A stretch of 64,000 nucleotides of DNA from Roseovarius tolerans (GCF_900109855.1 NZ_FOBO01000003.1:1-64000); one strand, 5' to 3'; shown: positions 8,019 to 17,064, numbered from the stretch's first letter. Notes: generated from the letters alone by a model not told the origin. A program made the numbers and translations.

Positions 8019-8963
8019 CTAATTTTCTAGCCGATCTACCAATTCCACCCGCCGATTGAGCTGTCGGCCGGCATCGTTGTCATTAGGGGCCAGAGGCGCA
8101 AGTGGGCCGACGCCAGCCGCCCGAAGGCGGTTTGGATCAATGCCGTATTCCGTGACGAGCGCCAGAACAATGGCTTCAGCGCGTTCGTTCGACAGGCGCA
8201 TGTTCATCTCAAAGCCGCCTGAGTCGTCCGTATGACCGACGACGTAGAAGCGACCCTCGCGTGTGCTTAGCACATCGGCGATTGTCTCGAGCGATCCGGC
8301 CGATGACGGGCGGATTACGGCGCTGCCCGTGTCGAACTGCACGCCGTAGAGGATGGCTTTGCCCGCCTCCTCGATCTCGGCATTGAGGGCCTCGGCGTTG
8401 ATCTCAACGGTGCCCTCCTCCATTGCAGCGGTGGTCGCCTCTTCGGTCATGTAGGTGTTTCTGTCACCAATGGTCAGCGTGAATACCGTCTGCCGACCCT
8501 CCTGGGTCCGGGTCGCCGCGATGTAGTAATCCGGCGGGCTGACAGTGACCTGCTGCAGCGCGAGGTTGAAGCCGCGTTCGCCCAGACGGTTCGCCTCCTG
8601 CACGTCTCTCAGGGCAAGATATTCAGGAGGATGACCCATCGCGCCCGGCATATCGGCGCTGACGAGAACGTCGAAACCTGCCTCCTCCAGCGCCCGCTCG
8701 AAACTGCGCTGGATCTCGATCCTGTTCTTGCTTTCCGGCCAGCGATAGAGGCTCGACAGAAGCTGGCCTTCGATCTCCTCTGTTTCGATTGCGCCTTCCT
8801 CGAGACTGGTGATGTACCGCAAGACATCAAAGTCCGTTGCATACTGACTTCCTATTGCTTCGGAACCCGCAAAGGGCTGAACAACGGTTGGTTCCTGTGA
8901 AGCAGCGGTCAGCGGGACCGTGATAAAAAGGACTAGGGCGGCAAAGCGGCTTCGCAGTGACAT
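8019..8963 (-). CDS. OmpA-family outer membrane/periplasmic protein
   Basis: 314 aa from the ATG at 8961-8963, which has an AAAGGAC ribosome binding site. Residues 1-22 are a signal peptide (RFAALVLFITVPLTAASQ). The middle part is unfamiliar. Residues about 205-312 are an OmpA/MotB peptidoglycan-binding domain: GVQFDTGSAVIRPSS, VVGHTDDSGG, LSNERAEAIV and NRRVELVD. The HTDDSGG and the asparagine-arginine end are the conserved diaminopimelate-binding residues. It lies alone in the island. It most likely tethers the outer membrane to the cell wall. Confidence 0.82.
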   Translation of the reverse strand: MSLRSRFAALVLFITVPLTAASQEPTVVQPFAGSEAIGSQYATDFDVLRYITSLEEGAIETEEIEGQLLSSLYRWPESKNRIEIQRSFERALEEAGFDVLVSADMPGAMGHPPEYLALRDVQEANRLGERGFNLALQQVTVSPPDYYIAATRTQEGRQTVFTLTIGDRNTYMTEEATTAAMEEGTVEINAEALNAEIEEAGKAILYGVQFDTGSAVIRPSSAGSLETIADVLSTREGRFYVVGHTDDSGGFEMNMRLSNERAEAIVLALVTEYGIDPNRLRAAGVGPLAPLAPNDNDAGRQLNRRVELVDRLEN

Positions 8964-9576
8964 TCGTTTCTGTCCTTTCTGTTCCCGACAACAGAGGATC
9001 TCCAATGATGACCGACTATTACCACAGCAGGGGGGGCGCGCGCCAGCTTGTGCCGGTGTCCCTCCAACGGAAAGACTATATGCGGACTGGCCTGAGGTTT
9101 GCCTGTCGCCCGCCCGAACGGAAGGTTGGAGTCAAATAGGCGCTGTAGCCTCACCAGGAATGATACGCACGGTAAGACGATTGAGCGCAAGGCAACTAGC
9201 GACGGGCGCTCGCTCAAGTTCGATATAACCGTATGGATCGGTTCTCGAGATCCCGGCGAACCTTTACCAGCAAACGGTTCAGGGGGAGAATGACCCGGCC
9301 TTGCGCCGCGCATTGGCTGACTTGGTAGGGACTGCAACCGGGGCCTCCCCTCGACGGCTACGATGCGCGTTCTTGAAGGGGCCTTGACGCCAGATGAAAC
9401 CTCAGCGGCTGAAATACTTTTCGGCTCCAACCCGCTAACCAGATGAGGGCTGTTTCACTGATCTGTCCCAGTTCGCTTTTGGCGAAGTAATGAGTCTTCT
9501 TCAGATGGCAGTTGTGGTTGCACAAAAGCGCGCGGTAGGGAATTGACAGCAATCCCGCCGCGCGTTCCTAGCCGTT
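8964..9576. other. Intergenic stretch without a recognisable gene
   Basis: About 610 bp between the OmpA-family gene and repeat copy B. Open frames exist, but none has a good ribosome binding site together with family-like content. It may hold decayed genes. I see no RNA gene. Confidence 0.4.
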
Positions 9577-9665
9577 CTCTCCCCATTACTCCTACATTGC
9601 ATAACGGAAATGTTGAAAAGCCCGTGTTCAACACTTTGTATATTTTTCTCAACAAAATCGTTATG
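9577..9665. repeat. Diverged 89-bp dyad repeat, copy B
   Basis: Direct repeat of 336-424. Outer arms CATAACG-N4-TGTTGA (9600-9616) and TCAACA-N4-CGTTATG (9649-9665) and the inner TTCAACA (9627-9633) keep the same spacing as in copy A. On the minus strand the repeat still encodes a peptide like that of copy A (GSGKLIEFHNDFVEK), although here it follows a different, shorter gene. Confidence 0.6.
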
Positions 9666-9688
9666 AAACTCAATCAACTTGCCACTGC

Positions 9689-9832
9689 CTAAGGTGATGA
9701 GGGCACGATAGGTTTTAGAAAGTAAGCCCTCGCTTGGTCCGTCAGACCATAGCGCTCGATGTATTCGGCGAGGACCGCCATCAGCTTTTCATTCTCCTCC
9801 CTACAGGCAACTAAAGCCTCCGCGTTGGTCAT
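9689..9832 (-). CDS. Small hypothetical protein, 47 aa
   Basis: The ATG (9830-9832) has a strong ribosome binding site (GGGAGG, 5 bases upstream on the minus strand), which supports translation. The product begins MTNAEALVACREENEKL and looks like one amphipathic, possibly coiled-coil helix. It ends just before repeat copy B. The family is unknown. Confidence 0.45.
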   Translation of the reverse strand: MTNAEALVACREENEKLMAVLAEYIERYGLTDQARAYFLKPIVPSSP

Positions 9833-9940
9833 GTTTGCCTCCCGGAAAGTAGCAGTTGATTCGCGAAATTTGTTGCATTCGTCCCTATGACGCGCAATCA
9901 TAGATAGAGCAGTAATCAATAATAACATGCGAGAGGCAAC

Positions 9941-10117
9941 ATGTTCGCAACGCTTATGGTGAATGCGTACAGTCAGGTTCAAGGTTTGATCGTTGAGGCA
10001 CACGAGGACGGGCAAGTCAGCGTGAATGTCGGGGACCGCATTTTCAAAGGCTGGCCGGTGTCCAGACCCGAGAATGCGGCTCAGTATGACAGGAAGCCGG
10101 AACCGGAGCACGCCTGA
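9941..10117 (+). CDS. Small hypothetical protein, 58 aa
   Basis: ATG at 9941 after a GAGAGG ribosome-binding-like stretch. The product reads as a small beta-rich domain (LIVEAHEDGQVSVNVGDRIF, then GWPVSRP). I do not recognise a named family. The next gene starts 20 bp downstream in the same direction, so the two may be co-transcribed. It is below 60 codons, so the call rests on the start signal and the plausible composition. Confidence 0.45.
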   Translation: MFATLMVNAYSQVQGLIVEAHEDGQVSVNVGDRIFKGWPVSRPENAAQYDRKPEPEHA

Positions 10118-10136
10118 CCAAGGGGAGAACCTGGCG

Positions 10137-10412
10137 GTGAGTTGGCTGGTCAAAGCTTTCGTGCTGGCCGTAATGTGCTGGCTGCCTGCAGTAGCGGGCG
10201 CTGCAGGCTCAATGTCTGCCGTGCCTTGGGCTTCTCCATCCGCACCAGAAACCTACGTGCAAAAGCTACTCGACGTCACCAGCAACAGAGAGAGCCATTA
10301 CTTCAATGCGGCATGCTGCAAGATTTGCCGGAAAGGCAAGGCGTGCGGGAACTCGTGCATAAATCGCAGTTACACTTGCCGGAAAGGCAAAGGCTGCGCC
10401 TGTGATGGGTGA
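10137..10412 (+). CDS. Small secreted cysteine-rich protein
   Basis: 91 aa from the GTG at 10137, with AGGGGAGAA upstream. Residues 1-22 form a signal peptide (LVKAFVLAVMCWLPAVAGA). The C-terminal 32 residues carry eight cysteines in a compact pattern: ACCKICRKGKACGNSCI, then YTCRKGKGCACDG. Two related KGKxC units are visible. I recall this kind of tail at the end of exported nuclease-associated proteins, and the next gene, convergent and 3 bp away, is a thermonuclease. Disulfide-linked or metal-binding folding is likely. The function is unknown. Confidence 0.6.
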   Translation: MSWLVKAFVLAVMCWLPAVAGAAGSMSAVPWASPSAPETYVQKLLDVTSNRESHYFNAACCKICRKGKACGNSCINRSYTCRKGKGCACDG

Positions 10413-10415
10413 GGA

Positions 10416-10850
10416 TTAACGGCAGTACCCGTGTTGCGGCAGGCGACGGCTCTCCTGCGTTTCAAGCTGTAGATACTTACCGCCGGAATAACGAGGGCAG
10501 TCTCGCGCCTGCCCGGCCTGGATAGCAAGCGCGCCGATATCCTCATCTGAAGATGTGTAGCAAGTGCCGACCCAGCGGTCATATGTCTTGTCTCCGGTCA
10601 ACCAGCACTTCACCGGCTTACGCAGTATCAGCTTCTGCATCCAACGCTTTGCAGCCAGTCCCCCGCGCTCATCAAGTTCCGGGCCATCAACGCCATTGAG
10701 CCTAACCGGAAGGTTGCTGACTTCGATTGTGTCAACATCGCGGACGTGAGTTACGCTTCCCTCGATCCATTGGCCTGCGAGAACTTCTGAGGCCATTCCT
10801 ATAACGGCGCACGCCCAAGCTATGAGGATAGGAACGCGAATACGTGTCAC
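10416..10850 (-). CDS. Secreted thermonuclease (SNase) family protein
   Basis: 144 aa with an N-terminal signal peptide (ILIAWACAVIGMASEVLAG). The SNase fold shows VRDVDTIEVSNLPVRLNGVD (calcium-site aspartate and active-site arginine region), GPELDERGG, AAKRWM and DRWVGTC. Exported small nucleases of this family degrade extracellular DNA and RNA. Bacterial members of this type are often about 140-180 aa, so it is near full length. It converges on the Cys-rich secreted protein gene. Confidence 0.82.
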   Translation of the reverse strand: MTRIRVPILIAWACAVIGMASEVLAGQWIEGSVTHVRDVDTIEVSNLPVRLNGVDGPELDERGGLAAKRWMQKLILRKPVKCWLTGDKTYDRWVGTCYTSSDEDIGALAIQAGQARDCPRYSGGKYLQLETQESRRLPQHGYCR

Positions 10851-10854
10851 AAGG

Positions 10855-11373
10855 CTAGTCCAGTTCTGTAATTGAAATCAGAGTCCCGGCAAGTTTTGCT
10901 GAAAAGCGCTTTGATTCCGCGAAGCAATAAATGGTGAACTTTTTGCTCAACTCCTTCAGCCGCTTGTTATTTTCTTCGGCGTCACCTTTTACGAATCCTT
11001 CGTGAGTGAATGGCGCTGTAAAACTTGAAGTGCCTTCGTAAAAATCCAGCAGTTGACCATCTCGATAGCCAGCGGACCGGCGAAGTTTTTCGATTAGGGC
11101 TCTGCACACCGGCTCAGAGTATCCTTCGCTATCAAAGCTAATCAGTGTTATCGAAATCTCATCTTCGTCCCATGAATAGCTAACAGGGACAAAACGGTCC
11201 AACTCACGCTCTAGTCGTTTTTCAAGTCTGTATATTCCGAAATCTAACAGAGTAGGTGAGGTGTTCATAAAGTATTCGGTGGTCTTGTCTGGGCCAGCTA
11301 CAGCCGCCGTGGGTAGCCAAAGGACCCAAATAACGAACGCGATTGTGCGACCTGTGAATTTATTCCGAAACAT
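10855..11373 (-). CDS. Hypothetical secreted protein, 172 aa
   Basis: I do not recognise the family. Residues 1-26 look like a signal peptide (TIAFVIWVLWLPTAAVAG). The mature part is mixed alpha/beta and has a lysine-rich helix (EENNKRLKELSKKF). Its stop lies 4 bp upstream of the thermonuclease start in the same direction, so the two exported proteins are likely one transcript. Confidence 0.55.
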   Translation of the reverse strand: MFRNKFTGRTIAFVIWVLWLPTAAVAGPDKTTEYFMNTSPTLLDFGIYRLEKRLERELDRFVPVSYSWDEDEISITLISFDSEGYSEPVCRALIEKLRRSAGYRDGQLLDFYEGTSSFTAPFTHEGFVKGDAEENNKRLKELSKKFTIYCFAESKRFSAKLAGTLISITELD

Positions 11374-11554
11374 ACCAGAGATTTATCAGGGCAACTTGGG
11401 GCAGTACATCATTCATTTGACTCATTTCGTTTTGGCTTCATGGTGATTCCCGGACCACTAGCAACTTGGCAGCCATCAATGAACTGGATGCGATTTGCTT
11501 CTATGGTTTTTCGTATCGCCTCGGCGCTGGCATGCTTGAGACCGCCCCGACCTC

Positions 11555-11944
11555 TTGGACATGCGGCAAGCAACGGATCTTCTGATGCTCGATGCGCGCG
11601 ATATGCGGATTGCTGCCCGCGTGCCCAGGCCGGGTTATGCCGACCGATACCCCTATCAATTCACGATCCGCTCACGCGTCCCAAGCGGCGCGGAGACAGA
11701 ACTTTCCAAGATAGTGAACGGCAAAGGTGACTGGCTGTTCTACGGCCACGCTGACGCCTCTCAGACGGCGATTGAAAGCTGGTACCTGATCGACCTTAAC
11801 GCATTCCGGGCTGCGCTGATCCGGCAAGGGGCTCAAGGCCTATCGTGGGGCAACAAATGCAATCCCGATGGAACGCGGTTTACGTGGGTTGATATTCGCA
11901 GCTTTCCGGATGATCCGGCGCTTGTGGTGGCGAGGTCACCTTGA
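11555..11944 (+). CDS. Conserved hypothetical protein, 129 aa
   Basis: Starts at TTG 11555 or ATG 11561. The sequence is well formed: LLMLDARDMRIAARV, then YPYQFTIRSRVPSGAETEL, GDWLFYGHAD and WYLIDLNAFRAALI. It reads as a single compact alpha/beta domain of the kind I have seen in phage and plasmid cargo, but I cannot name it. The upstream 100 bp carries open sequence in another frame (LDAICFYGFSYRLGAGMLE), so a frameshifted longer gene is possible. Confidence 0.5.
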   Translation: MDMRQATDLLMLDARDMRIAARVPRPGYADRYPYQFTIRSRVPSGAETELSKIVNGKGDWLFYGHADASQTAIESWYLIDLNAFRAALIRQGAQGLSWGNKCNPDGTRFTWVDIRSFPDDPALVVARSP

Positions 11945-12108
11945 GATAGTGACAACTGGGTTCTGAGCTAAGGGCAAAAAAGAAGCTCTGAGCTCCAAGT
12001 TCCTAAAAAAATTGAATCTATTTACAACGTGTTACCGATCAACATGCATTATTATTGTTGCGAATATTTCGAATAAATCTCATATCTTAGTAAAACGGAG
12101 GGAGAACA

Positions 12109-12570
12109 ATGACTGCTATGAAAGCCTTTGACGAGCGTCTACCTAGTGAAATAGACATCAAAAGTGCCGACAATTTGCGTGAGATAATCGCCGGTGCTCT
12201 TGATGCAGGCACTGACGGAGCGAAGATCAAGTTTGCCAATCAAGAGGGAAAGCTGGCCGAAGTTGTTTTGACACCAAGCATCGCTGAAACTTTTATCAAG
12301 GTGCTTCGGCTAATCTCAAATGGACAAGGTTTCCATGTGATCCCATACAAGGCCGAACTCACCACACAAGAAGCCGCTGATTTTCTGAATGTATCGAGAC
12401 CATTTCTCATCAAGCTCCTCGAGCAACATGATATCGCGTATGACAGGGTTGGTCGGCATCGGCGGATCAAAGCTGAAGACTTGTTTGAATACAAACATAA
12501 GCGAGACCAAAGTCGCGCGCGGGCTCTAGAAGAACTTGCGAAAGAAGACGCCAGCTTAGGGCAGATTTGA
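12109..12570 (+). CDS. Excisionase-type HTH antitoxin of a PIN toxin pair
   Basis: 153 aa. Residues about 80-135 are a MerR/excisionase-like helix-turn-helix: LTTQEAADFLNVSRPFLIKL, then VGRHRRIKAEDLFEYK. The N-terminal 75 residues are a separate small domain. The stop is 3 bp before the start of a PIN-domain gene in the same direction, the usual antitoxin-toxin order. By analogy it binds the toxin and represses the pair. It follows a 164-bp AT-rich leader that should hold the promoter. Confidence 0.75.
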   Translation: MTAMKAFDERLPSEIDIKSADNLREIIAGALDAGTDGAKIKFANQEGKLAEVVLTPSIAETFIKVLRLISNGQGFHVIPYKAELTTQEAADFLNVSRPFLIKLLEQHDIAYDRVGRHRRIKAEDLFEYKHKRDQSRARALEELAKEDASLGQI

Positions 12571-12573
12571 GTT

Positions 12574-13044
12574 TTGATCGCAAATCGCTTCACGGTCATC
12601 TTGGATACGAATGTGTTGTTCGGTGGCCTGCACCGCAATATTGCCCTGTCGTTAGCCGAGGGTGGGTTTTACCGCCCTCGGTGGTCAACGAAGATTCTGG
12701 AAGAATTTGAGCGACACCTCGCAGTAAGGCTTAACGATTCAGACAAGGCTCAACTTCAGCGAAAGCGGGTAGAAACTGCTTTCCCAGAGGGTGAGGTGGA
12801 AATCTCTGCTGAAGCGGAAGCTAGACTAACCCTTCCGGATGATGGAGATAATCACGTGCTTGCCGCGGCGATAAAGGCTCGTGCCGCTCAGATTGTCACG
12901 GATAACTTGCAAGATTTTCCTTCTGAGCTTCTCGAGCCCTACGAGATAGAAGCTATCTCAGCGGATCATTTCTTTTCGAACACAATCTCGCTGTCTGAAA
13001 CAGCGGCGGTTTACCAACTGCGTCTTATGAGGGAGAGGCTGTAA
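12574..13044 (+). CDS. PIN-domain ribonuclease toxin
   Basis: 156 aa from a TTG start 3 bp after the antitoxin stop. The PIN acidic residues are present: ILDTNVLFGG at the N terminus, GGFYRPRWSTKILEEFERHL, then LPDDGDNHVLAAAIKARA and IVTDNLQDFP. PIN toxins of this type cleave RNA with bound magnesium. The C-terminal 40 residues lie beyond the PIN core. Translational coupling with the HTH protein supports a toxin-antitoxin pair. Confidence 0.78.
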   Translation: MIANRFTVILDTNVLFGGLHRNIALSLAEGGFYRPRWSTKILEEFERHLAVRLNDSDKAQLQRKRVETAFPEGEVEISAEAEARLTLPDDGDNHVLAAAIKARAAQIVTDNLQDFPSELLEPYEIEAISADHFFSNTISLSETAAVYQLRLMRERL

Positions 13045-13292
13045 GATCCAAAATACTCATCCGAAGCGTTGCTACTTCGGTGCGAACAAGTTGGACTTCC
13101 GGAAACTGCCAGTATCTTGAATGAGTATATCGCATTTCTTTGAGAACAACTGACCTATAGCGCGATTCAATTGTGATGACCGCCAAGCACATTTCGCGAG
13201 TTGCTTTTACATATGAAGGTGGACAGAAAGGTGGATTGAAAAATCACACAATTAATCAATCTACTGATTTTATTATGTTTTATTGGAGAGAG

Positions 13293-13379
<87 letters not shown>

Positions 13380-13525
13380 GGTGTCGTGAGGCAGGCGTTT
13401 AGACGTCGACCGATCCGGTGTCAACGGCGATTTTGGGCGATCTGTCGCAACTGCCTTATCATCTTGTCCAGCGCGGTGTTGGGGGATAGGAAAGGGAGTG
13501 AAAGCGCGCATTCCGGAGGCCCCAC

Positions 13526-14509
13526 ATGTCCAAGCTTGTCACCATCTATGGCGGATCAGGTTTCGTCGGCCGCTACATCGCCCGCCGCATGGCGCAGGCG
13601 GGATGGCGGGTGCGGGTCGCGGTGCGACGGCCCAACGAGGCGATGCACGTGAAACCCTATGGCAATGTCGGCCAGGTCGAGCCGGTATTCTGCAACATCC
13701 GTGACGATGACAGCGTGCGTGCGGTGATGCACGGGGCAGATGCGGTGGTGAACTGCGTGGGCACATTTGACCGCAAGGGGCGCAACAATTTCCAGGCCGT
13801 GCAGGCCGAGGGTGCCACGCGCATCGCGCGTCTTGCCGCAGAGGAGGGGGTGAGCCAACTCGTGCATCTGTCGGCCATCGGGGCAGACGCGCAATCGGAC
13901 AGTGAATATGCGCAAAGCAAGGCGGCCGGGGAGGCCGGAATTCTCGAGCATTTCCCGCAGGCCGTGATCCTGCGCCCGTCGGTCATCTTTGGCCCCGAGG
14001 ATCAGTTCTTCAATCGCTTCGCGGCGATGACGCGCTTTGGCCCAGTGTTGCCCGTGGTGGGCGGCGACACGAAGTTTCAGCCGGTCTATGCCGATGACGT
14101 GGCCCATGCCGCGGCATTGGGTGCCGAGGGCCGTGCCGGCCCGGGCATCTACGAGCTTGGTGGGCCGGAGGTGGCGACGTTCCGCGACCTGATGAAGGTG
14201 ATGCTGAAGATCATCCGTAGGCGCCGCCTGATCTTGAATATTCCTTTTGGCATCGCCGCCGCGATGGCCTGGGTGATGGAACTGGTGCAAACGGTGACAT
14301 TTGGCCTGATCCCGCCACAGATCACTCGTGACCAGGTGCGCAGCCTGCGGGTGGATAACGTGGCGAGCGAGGGGGCCAAGGGTTTCGCTGATCTGGGCAT
14401 CGAGCCTGCGGCGATCGAGGCGGTGCTGCCCGATTACCTCTGGCGGTTTCGACCTGCCGGGCAATACGAGGCGATCAAGGAATCGGCCAAGAACCTTCGG
14501 GTTCTCTGA
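13526..14509 (+). CDS. Complex I NDUFA9-family NAD(P)-binding protein
   Basis: 327-aa extended short-chain dehydrogenase-like protein. The Rossmann motif [18 protein letters not shown] lies at residues 5-22. The SDR-like lines [17 protein letters not shown] and [15 protein letters not shown] follow, and the tyrosine-lysine pair is not in its usual catalytic form. In alphaproteobacteria this protein is the counterpart of the NDUFA9 accessory subunit of respiratory complex I. It is transcribed away from the tRNA gene and converges on uppP. Confidence 0.85.
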   Translation: MSKLVTIYGGSGFVGRYIARRMAQAGWRVRVAVRRPNEAMHVKPYGNVGQVEPVFCNIRDDDSVRAVMHGADAVVNCVGTFDRKGRNNFQAVQAEGATRIARLAAEEGVSQLVHLSAIGADAQSDSEYAQSKAAGEAGILEHFPQAVILRPSVIFGPEDQFFNRFAAMTRFGPVLPVVGGDTKFQPVYADDVAHAAALGAEGRAGPGIYELGGPEVATFRDLMKVMLKIIRRRRLILNIPFGIAAAMAWVMELVQTVTFGLIPPQITRDQVRSLRVDNVASEGAKGFADLGIEPAAIEAVLPDYLWRFRPAGQYEAIKESAKNLRVL

Positions 14510-14512
14510 CCA

Positions 14513-15316
14513 TCAGCTATAGGCAATTCCCAGCAGGATCACGCCAAGCACCAGCCGGTAGATTACATACGGTGTGAAGCTGACGCTTTGCAAAAGGCGC
14601 ATCATCAGGCCAAGCGCGGCGAGGGCTGCCAGAAATGCGAATGTGGCGGCGGTCGCGGCGCTGATGAGGACGGTGGATTCGGCCTCCAGCGCTGCTTCGG
14701 CGCCAAGCAGAATACCGCTTGCGGCAATGGTGGGAATCGACATCAGCATTGAGATGCGTGCGGCCTCTTGCCGTCGATATCCCAGAAAGCGCGCGCCGGT
14801 GATGGTGATGCCCGAGCGCGACGTGCCCGGGATGAGCGCGATGGCCTGCCAGAGGCCAATGATGATCGCGTCCGTAATCGTCCAGTTCTGGGTGGTTTTA
14901 GTGCGTCTGCCGATCTGGTCGGACCAATAAAGAAGCAGGCCGAAGATGATGGTTGTCCAGCCGATCACCGTGATGGAGCGCATGTTCTCGTCATAGCCCG
15001 AGAGTTTGAGCAAGAGACCGCAGGCCACGACCGGAATCGTCGCGATCAGCAGGAGGAGCGCCAAACGCGCGCCGGGGGTGTCAGCCCGGCCCGAAAGCGC
15101 CCGTGGCAGGCCGATCAAAGCGCTCCGGACGTCAGACCAGAAATAGAGGATCACGGCGAAGAGCGTGCCGACATGGACGGCCACGTCGATGACCAGACCC
15201 TGATCGGCCATGCCGGTGAGTTTCGGCAAAAGGATGAGATGACCGGAGGAGGAGATCGGCAGAAACTCGGTGATTCCCTGAATGATGGCGACGAGGAAGA
15301 TATGAAATAGCGTCAT
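14513..15316 (-). CDS. uppP: Undecaprenyl-diphosphatase
   Basis: 267-aa polytopic membrane protein that recycles the lipid carrier of cell-wall synthesis by removing a phosphate from undecaprenyl diphosphate; loss or excess alters bacitracin sensitivity. Signature segments are GITEFLPISSSGHLILLPKL (residues about 14-33) and PGTSRSGITITGARFLGYRR (about 163-182), which carry the catalytic Glu, Ser and Arg residues. The length is normal. It ends 3 bp from the convergent NDUFA9-like gene. Confidence 0.95.
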   Translation of the reverse strand: MTLFHIFLVAIIQGITEFLPISSSGHLILLPKLTGMADQGLVIDVAVHVGTLFAVILYFWSDVRSALIGLPRALSGRADTPGARLALLLLIATIPVVACGLLLKLSGYDENMRSITVIGWTTIIFGLLLYWSDQIGRRTKTTQNWTITDAIIIGLWQAIALIPGTSRSGITITGARFLGYRRQEAARISMLMSIPTIAASGILLGAEAALEAESTVLISAATAATFAFLAALAALGLMMRLLQSVSFTPYVIYRLVLGVILLGIAYS

Positions 15317-15384
15317 TCTTGGAGGCCTTACTTACTACGCGTGCAGCTATAAACCTTTGTGTTTGTGGCGCAATCGGCAATACG

Positions 15385-15399
15385 GGTCCGAATCGGACC
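15385..15399. promoter_or_regulatory. Perfect dyad upstream of gltD
   Basis: GGTCCGA-A-TCGGACC is a perfect 7-bp inverted repeat, 135 bp before gltD and 69 bp upstream of uppP. It may be an operator. No T run follows, so a terminator is less likely. Confidence 0.35.
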
Positions 15400-15533
15400 T
15401 AGTATTCATGAAGTTTTTACTTTTATCAAAACTGTCCGGCGAATAATTTGCATATAGGTCATATGTTCTGACTTTTAATCCCATGAGCGTTGGAGTAGAG
15501 ACATGCGGTGCAAAGACTTCGGGAGGGCACGTA

Positions 15534-16967
15534 GTGGCTAAGCAACCCATGCTGAAATTCGTGAGTGTCGGGCGGGACATGCCTGAAAAGCGGACGGCAG
15601 AGGCACGTCGGCAGGATTTCCATGAGATCTATGCCGAGTATGCCGATGCCAAGGCCAAGGAACAGGCCGGGCGGTGCAGTCAGTGTGGCGTGCCCTATTG
15701 TCAGACCCATTGCCCGCTGCACAACAATATCCCTGACTGGTTGCGTCTCACTGCTGAAGGGCGGCTTAAGGAAGCCTATGAAATCAGTCAGTTGACCAAT
15801 ACCTTCCCCGAGATTTGCGGGCGTATTTGCCCGCAGGACCGGCTGTGCGAGGGTAATTGCGTGATCGAGCAATCGGGGCATGGGACGGTCACGATTGGCG
15901 CGGTGGAGAAGTACATCACCGACACGGCCTGGGAAGAAGGCTGGGTCGAGCCGATCAAGCCGGCGGCGGAACGTGTTGAATCCGTTGGGATAATCGGTGC
16001 CGGTCCGGGCGGCCTTGCGGCTGCTGACGTGCTGCGGCGCGCGGGTGTTCAGGTCACGGTCTATGACCGCTATGACCGGGGTGGCGGGCTGATGACCTAT
16101 GGCATTCCCGGCTTCAAGCTGGAGAAGGACGTGGTCATGCGCCGTGTCGAGCAGCTGGCGCAGGGTGGCGTCGAATTCGTGCTAAACTGTGACGTTGGCA
16201 CGGACATCACGTTCGAGGAAATTCGTAACAAACACAACGCGGTAATGATCGCGACCGGGGTCTACAAGAGCCGTGATCTGCAAGGGCCGGGATCGGGTGC
16301 GAACGGCATCGTGCGGGCGATCGACTACCTGACGGCGAGCAATCGTGTCGGCTTTGGTGACAGCGTGCCGGAATATGACAGCGGCGAGTTGAACGCGACC
16401 GGCAAGCGAATTGTTGTGGTCGGTGGTGGCGATACCGCAATGGATTGTGTGCGCACGGCCATTCGGCAGGGGGCCAAATCGGTGACATGCCTCTATCGCC
16501 GCGACCGTGAGAACATGCCCGGCAGCCAGCGTGAGGTGGCCAATGCCGAGGAAGAAGGCGTTAAGTTTGAATGGCTTAGCGCGCCGATTGGCTTTGCTGG
16601 TGACCCGGTGGCGAGCGTGAAGGTGCAGAAGATGCGCCTCGGCGCGCCGGATGCGACGGGCCGCCAAAGCCCGGAGCCCATCGAAGGCGCTGAGCATGAC
16701 GAACCTGCCGATCTGGTGATCAAGGCGCTTGGCTTTGAGGCCGAAGACCTGCCAGCCCTATGGGATCAAAAGGAATTGGAGGTCACCCGCTGGGGCACCG
16801 TCAAGGCGGAGTTCACCACCGGGCAGACCACGATGGAGGGTGTTTACGCCGTTGGCGACATCGTGCGGGGGGCATCCCTTGTGGTGTGGGCGATCCGTGA
16901 CGGGCGCGATTCCGCGGCAGCGATTCTCGACTATCTCGGCGATGCGCAGGCGGTTGCGGCGGAATAG
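15534..16967 (+). CDS. gltD: Glutamate synthase small subunit
   Basis: The GTG at 15534 with GGGAGGG six bases upstream gives 477 aa, the normal GltD length; the frame is open further upstream. GltD takes electrons from NADPH through FAD and two 4Fe-4S clusters and passes them to GltB. Cys-rich N terminus: CSQCGVPYCQTHCPL and ICGRICPQDRLCEGNC. The FAD site is GIIGAGPGGLAAADVL and the NADPH site is VVVGGGDTAMDCVRTA. The C-terminal GVYAVGDIVRGASLVVWA completes the flavin site. It is followed by a small GFA gene and gltB. Confidence 0.95.
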   Translation: MAKQPMLKFVSVGRDMPEKRTAEARRQDFHEIYAEYADAKAKEQAGRCSQCGVPYCQTHCPLHNNIPDWLRLTAEGRLKEAYEISQLTNTFPEICGRICPQDRLCEGNCVIEQSGHGTVTIGAVEKYITDTAWEEGWVEPIKPAAERVESVGIIGAGPGGLAAADVLRRAGVQVTVYDRYDRGGGLMTYGIPGFKLEKDVVMRRVEQLAQGGVEFVLNCDVGTDITFEEIRNKHNAVMIATGVYKSRDLQGPGSGANGIVRAIDYLTASNRVGFGDSVPEYDSGELNATGKRIVVVGGGDTAMDCVRTAIRQGAKSVTCLYRRDRENMPGSQREVANAEEEGVKFEWLSAPIGFAGDPVASVKVQKMRLGAPDATGRQSPEPIEGAEHDEPADLVIKALGFEAEDLPALWDQKELEVTRWGTVKAEFTTGQTTMEGVYAVGDIVRGASLVVWAIRDGRDSAAAILDYLGDAQAVAAE

Positions 16968-17064
16968 CGGTAAAGCGTCGGTATTCCGGCGGTTCCCCGG
17001 CGGAACGCTTTGAGGCGATAAGACAGACAATCTGACCCACCGGGTAAAGGAAGGGTGAAGACCA

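Noticed and set aside
9941..9953. CAACATGTT palindrome at the start of the 58-aa gene as another copy of the half-site array
   Set aside because: It shares only a short core with the 336/9577 repeats and lacks the CATAACG arms.
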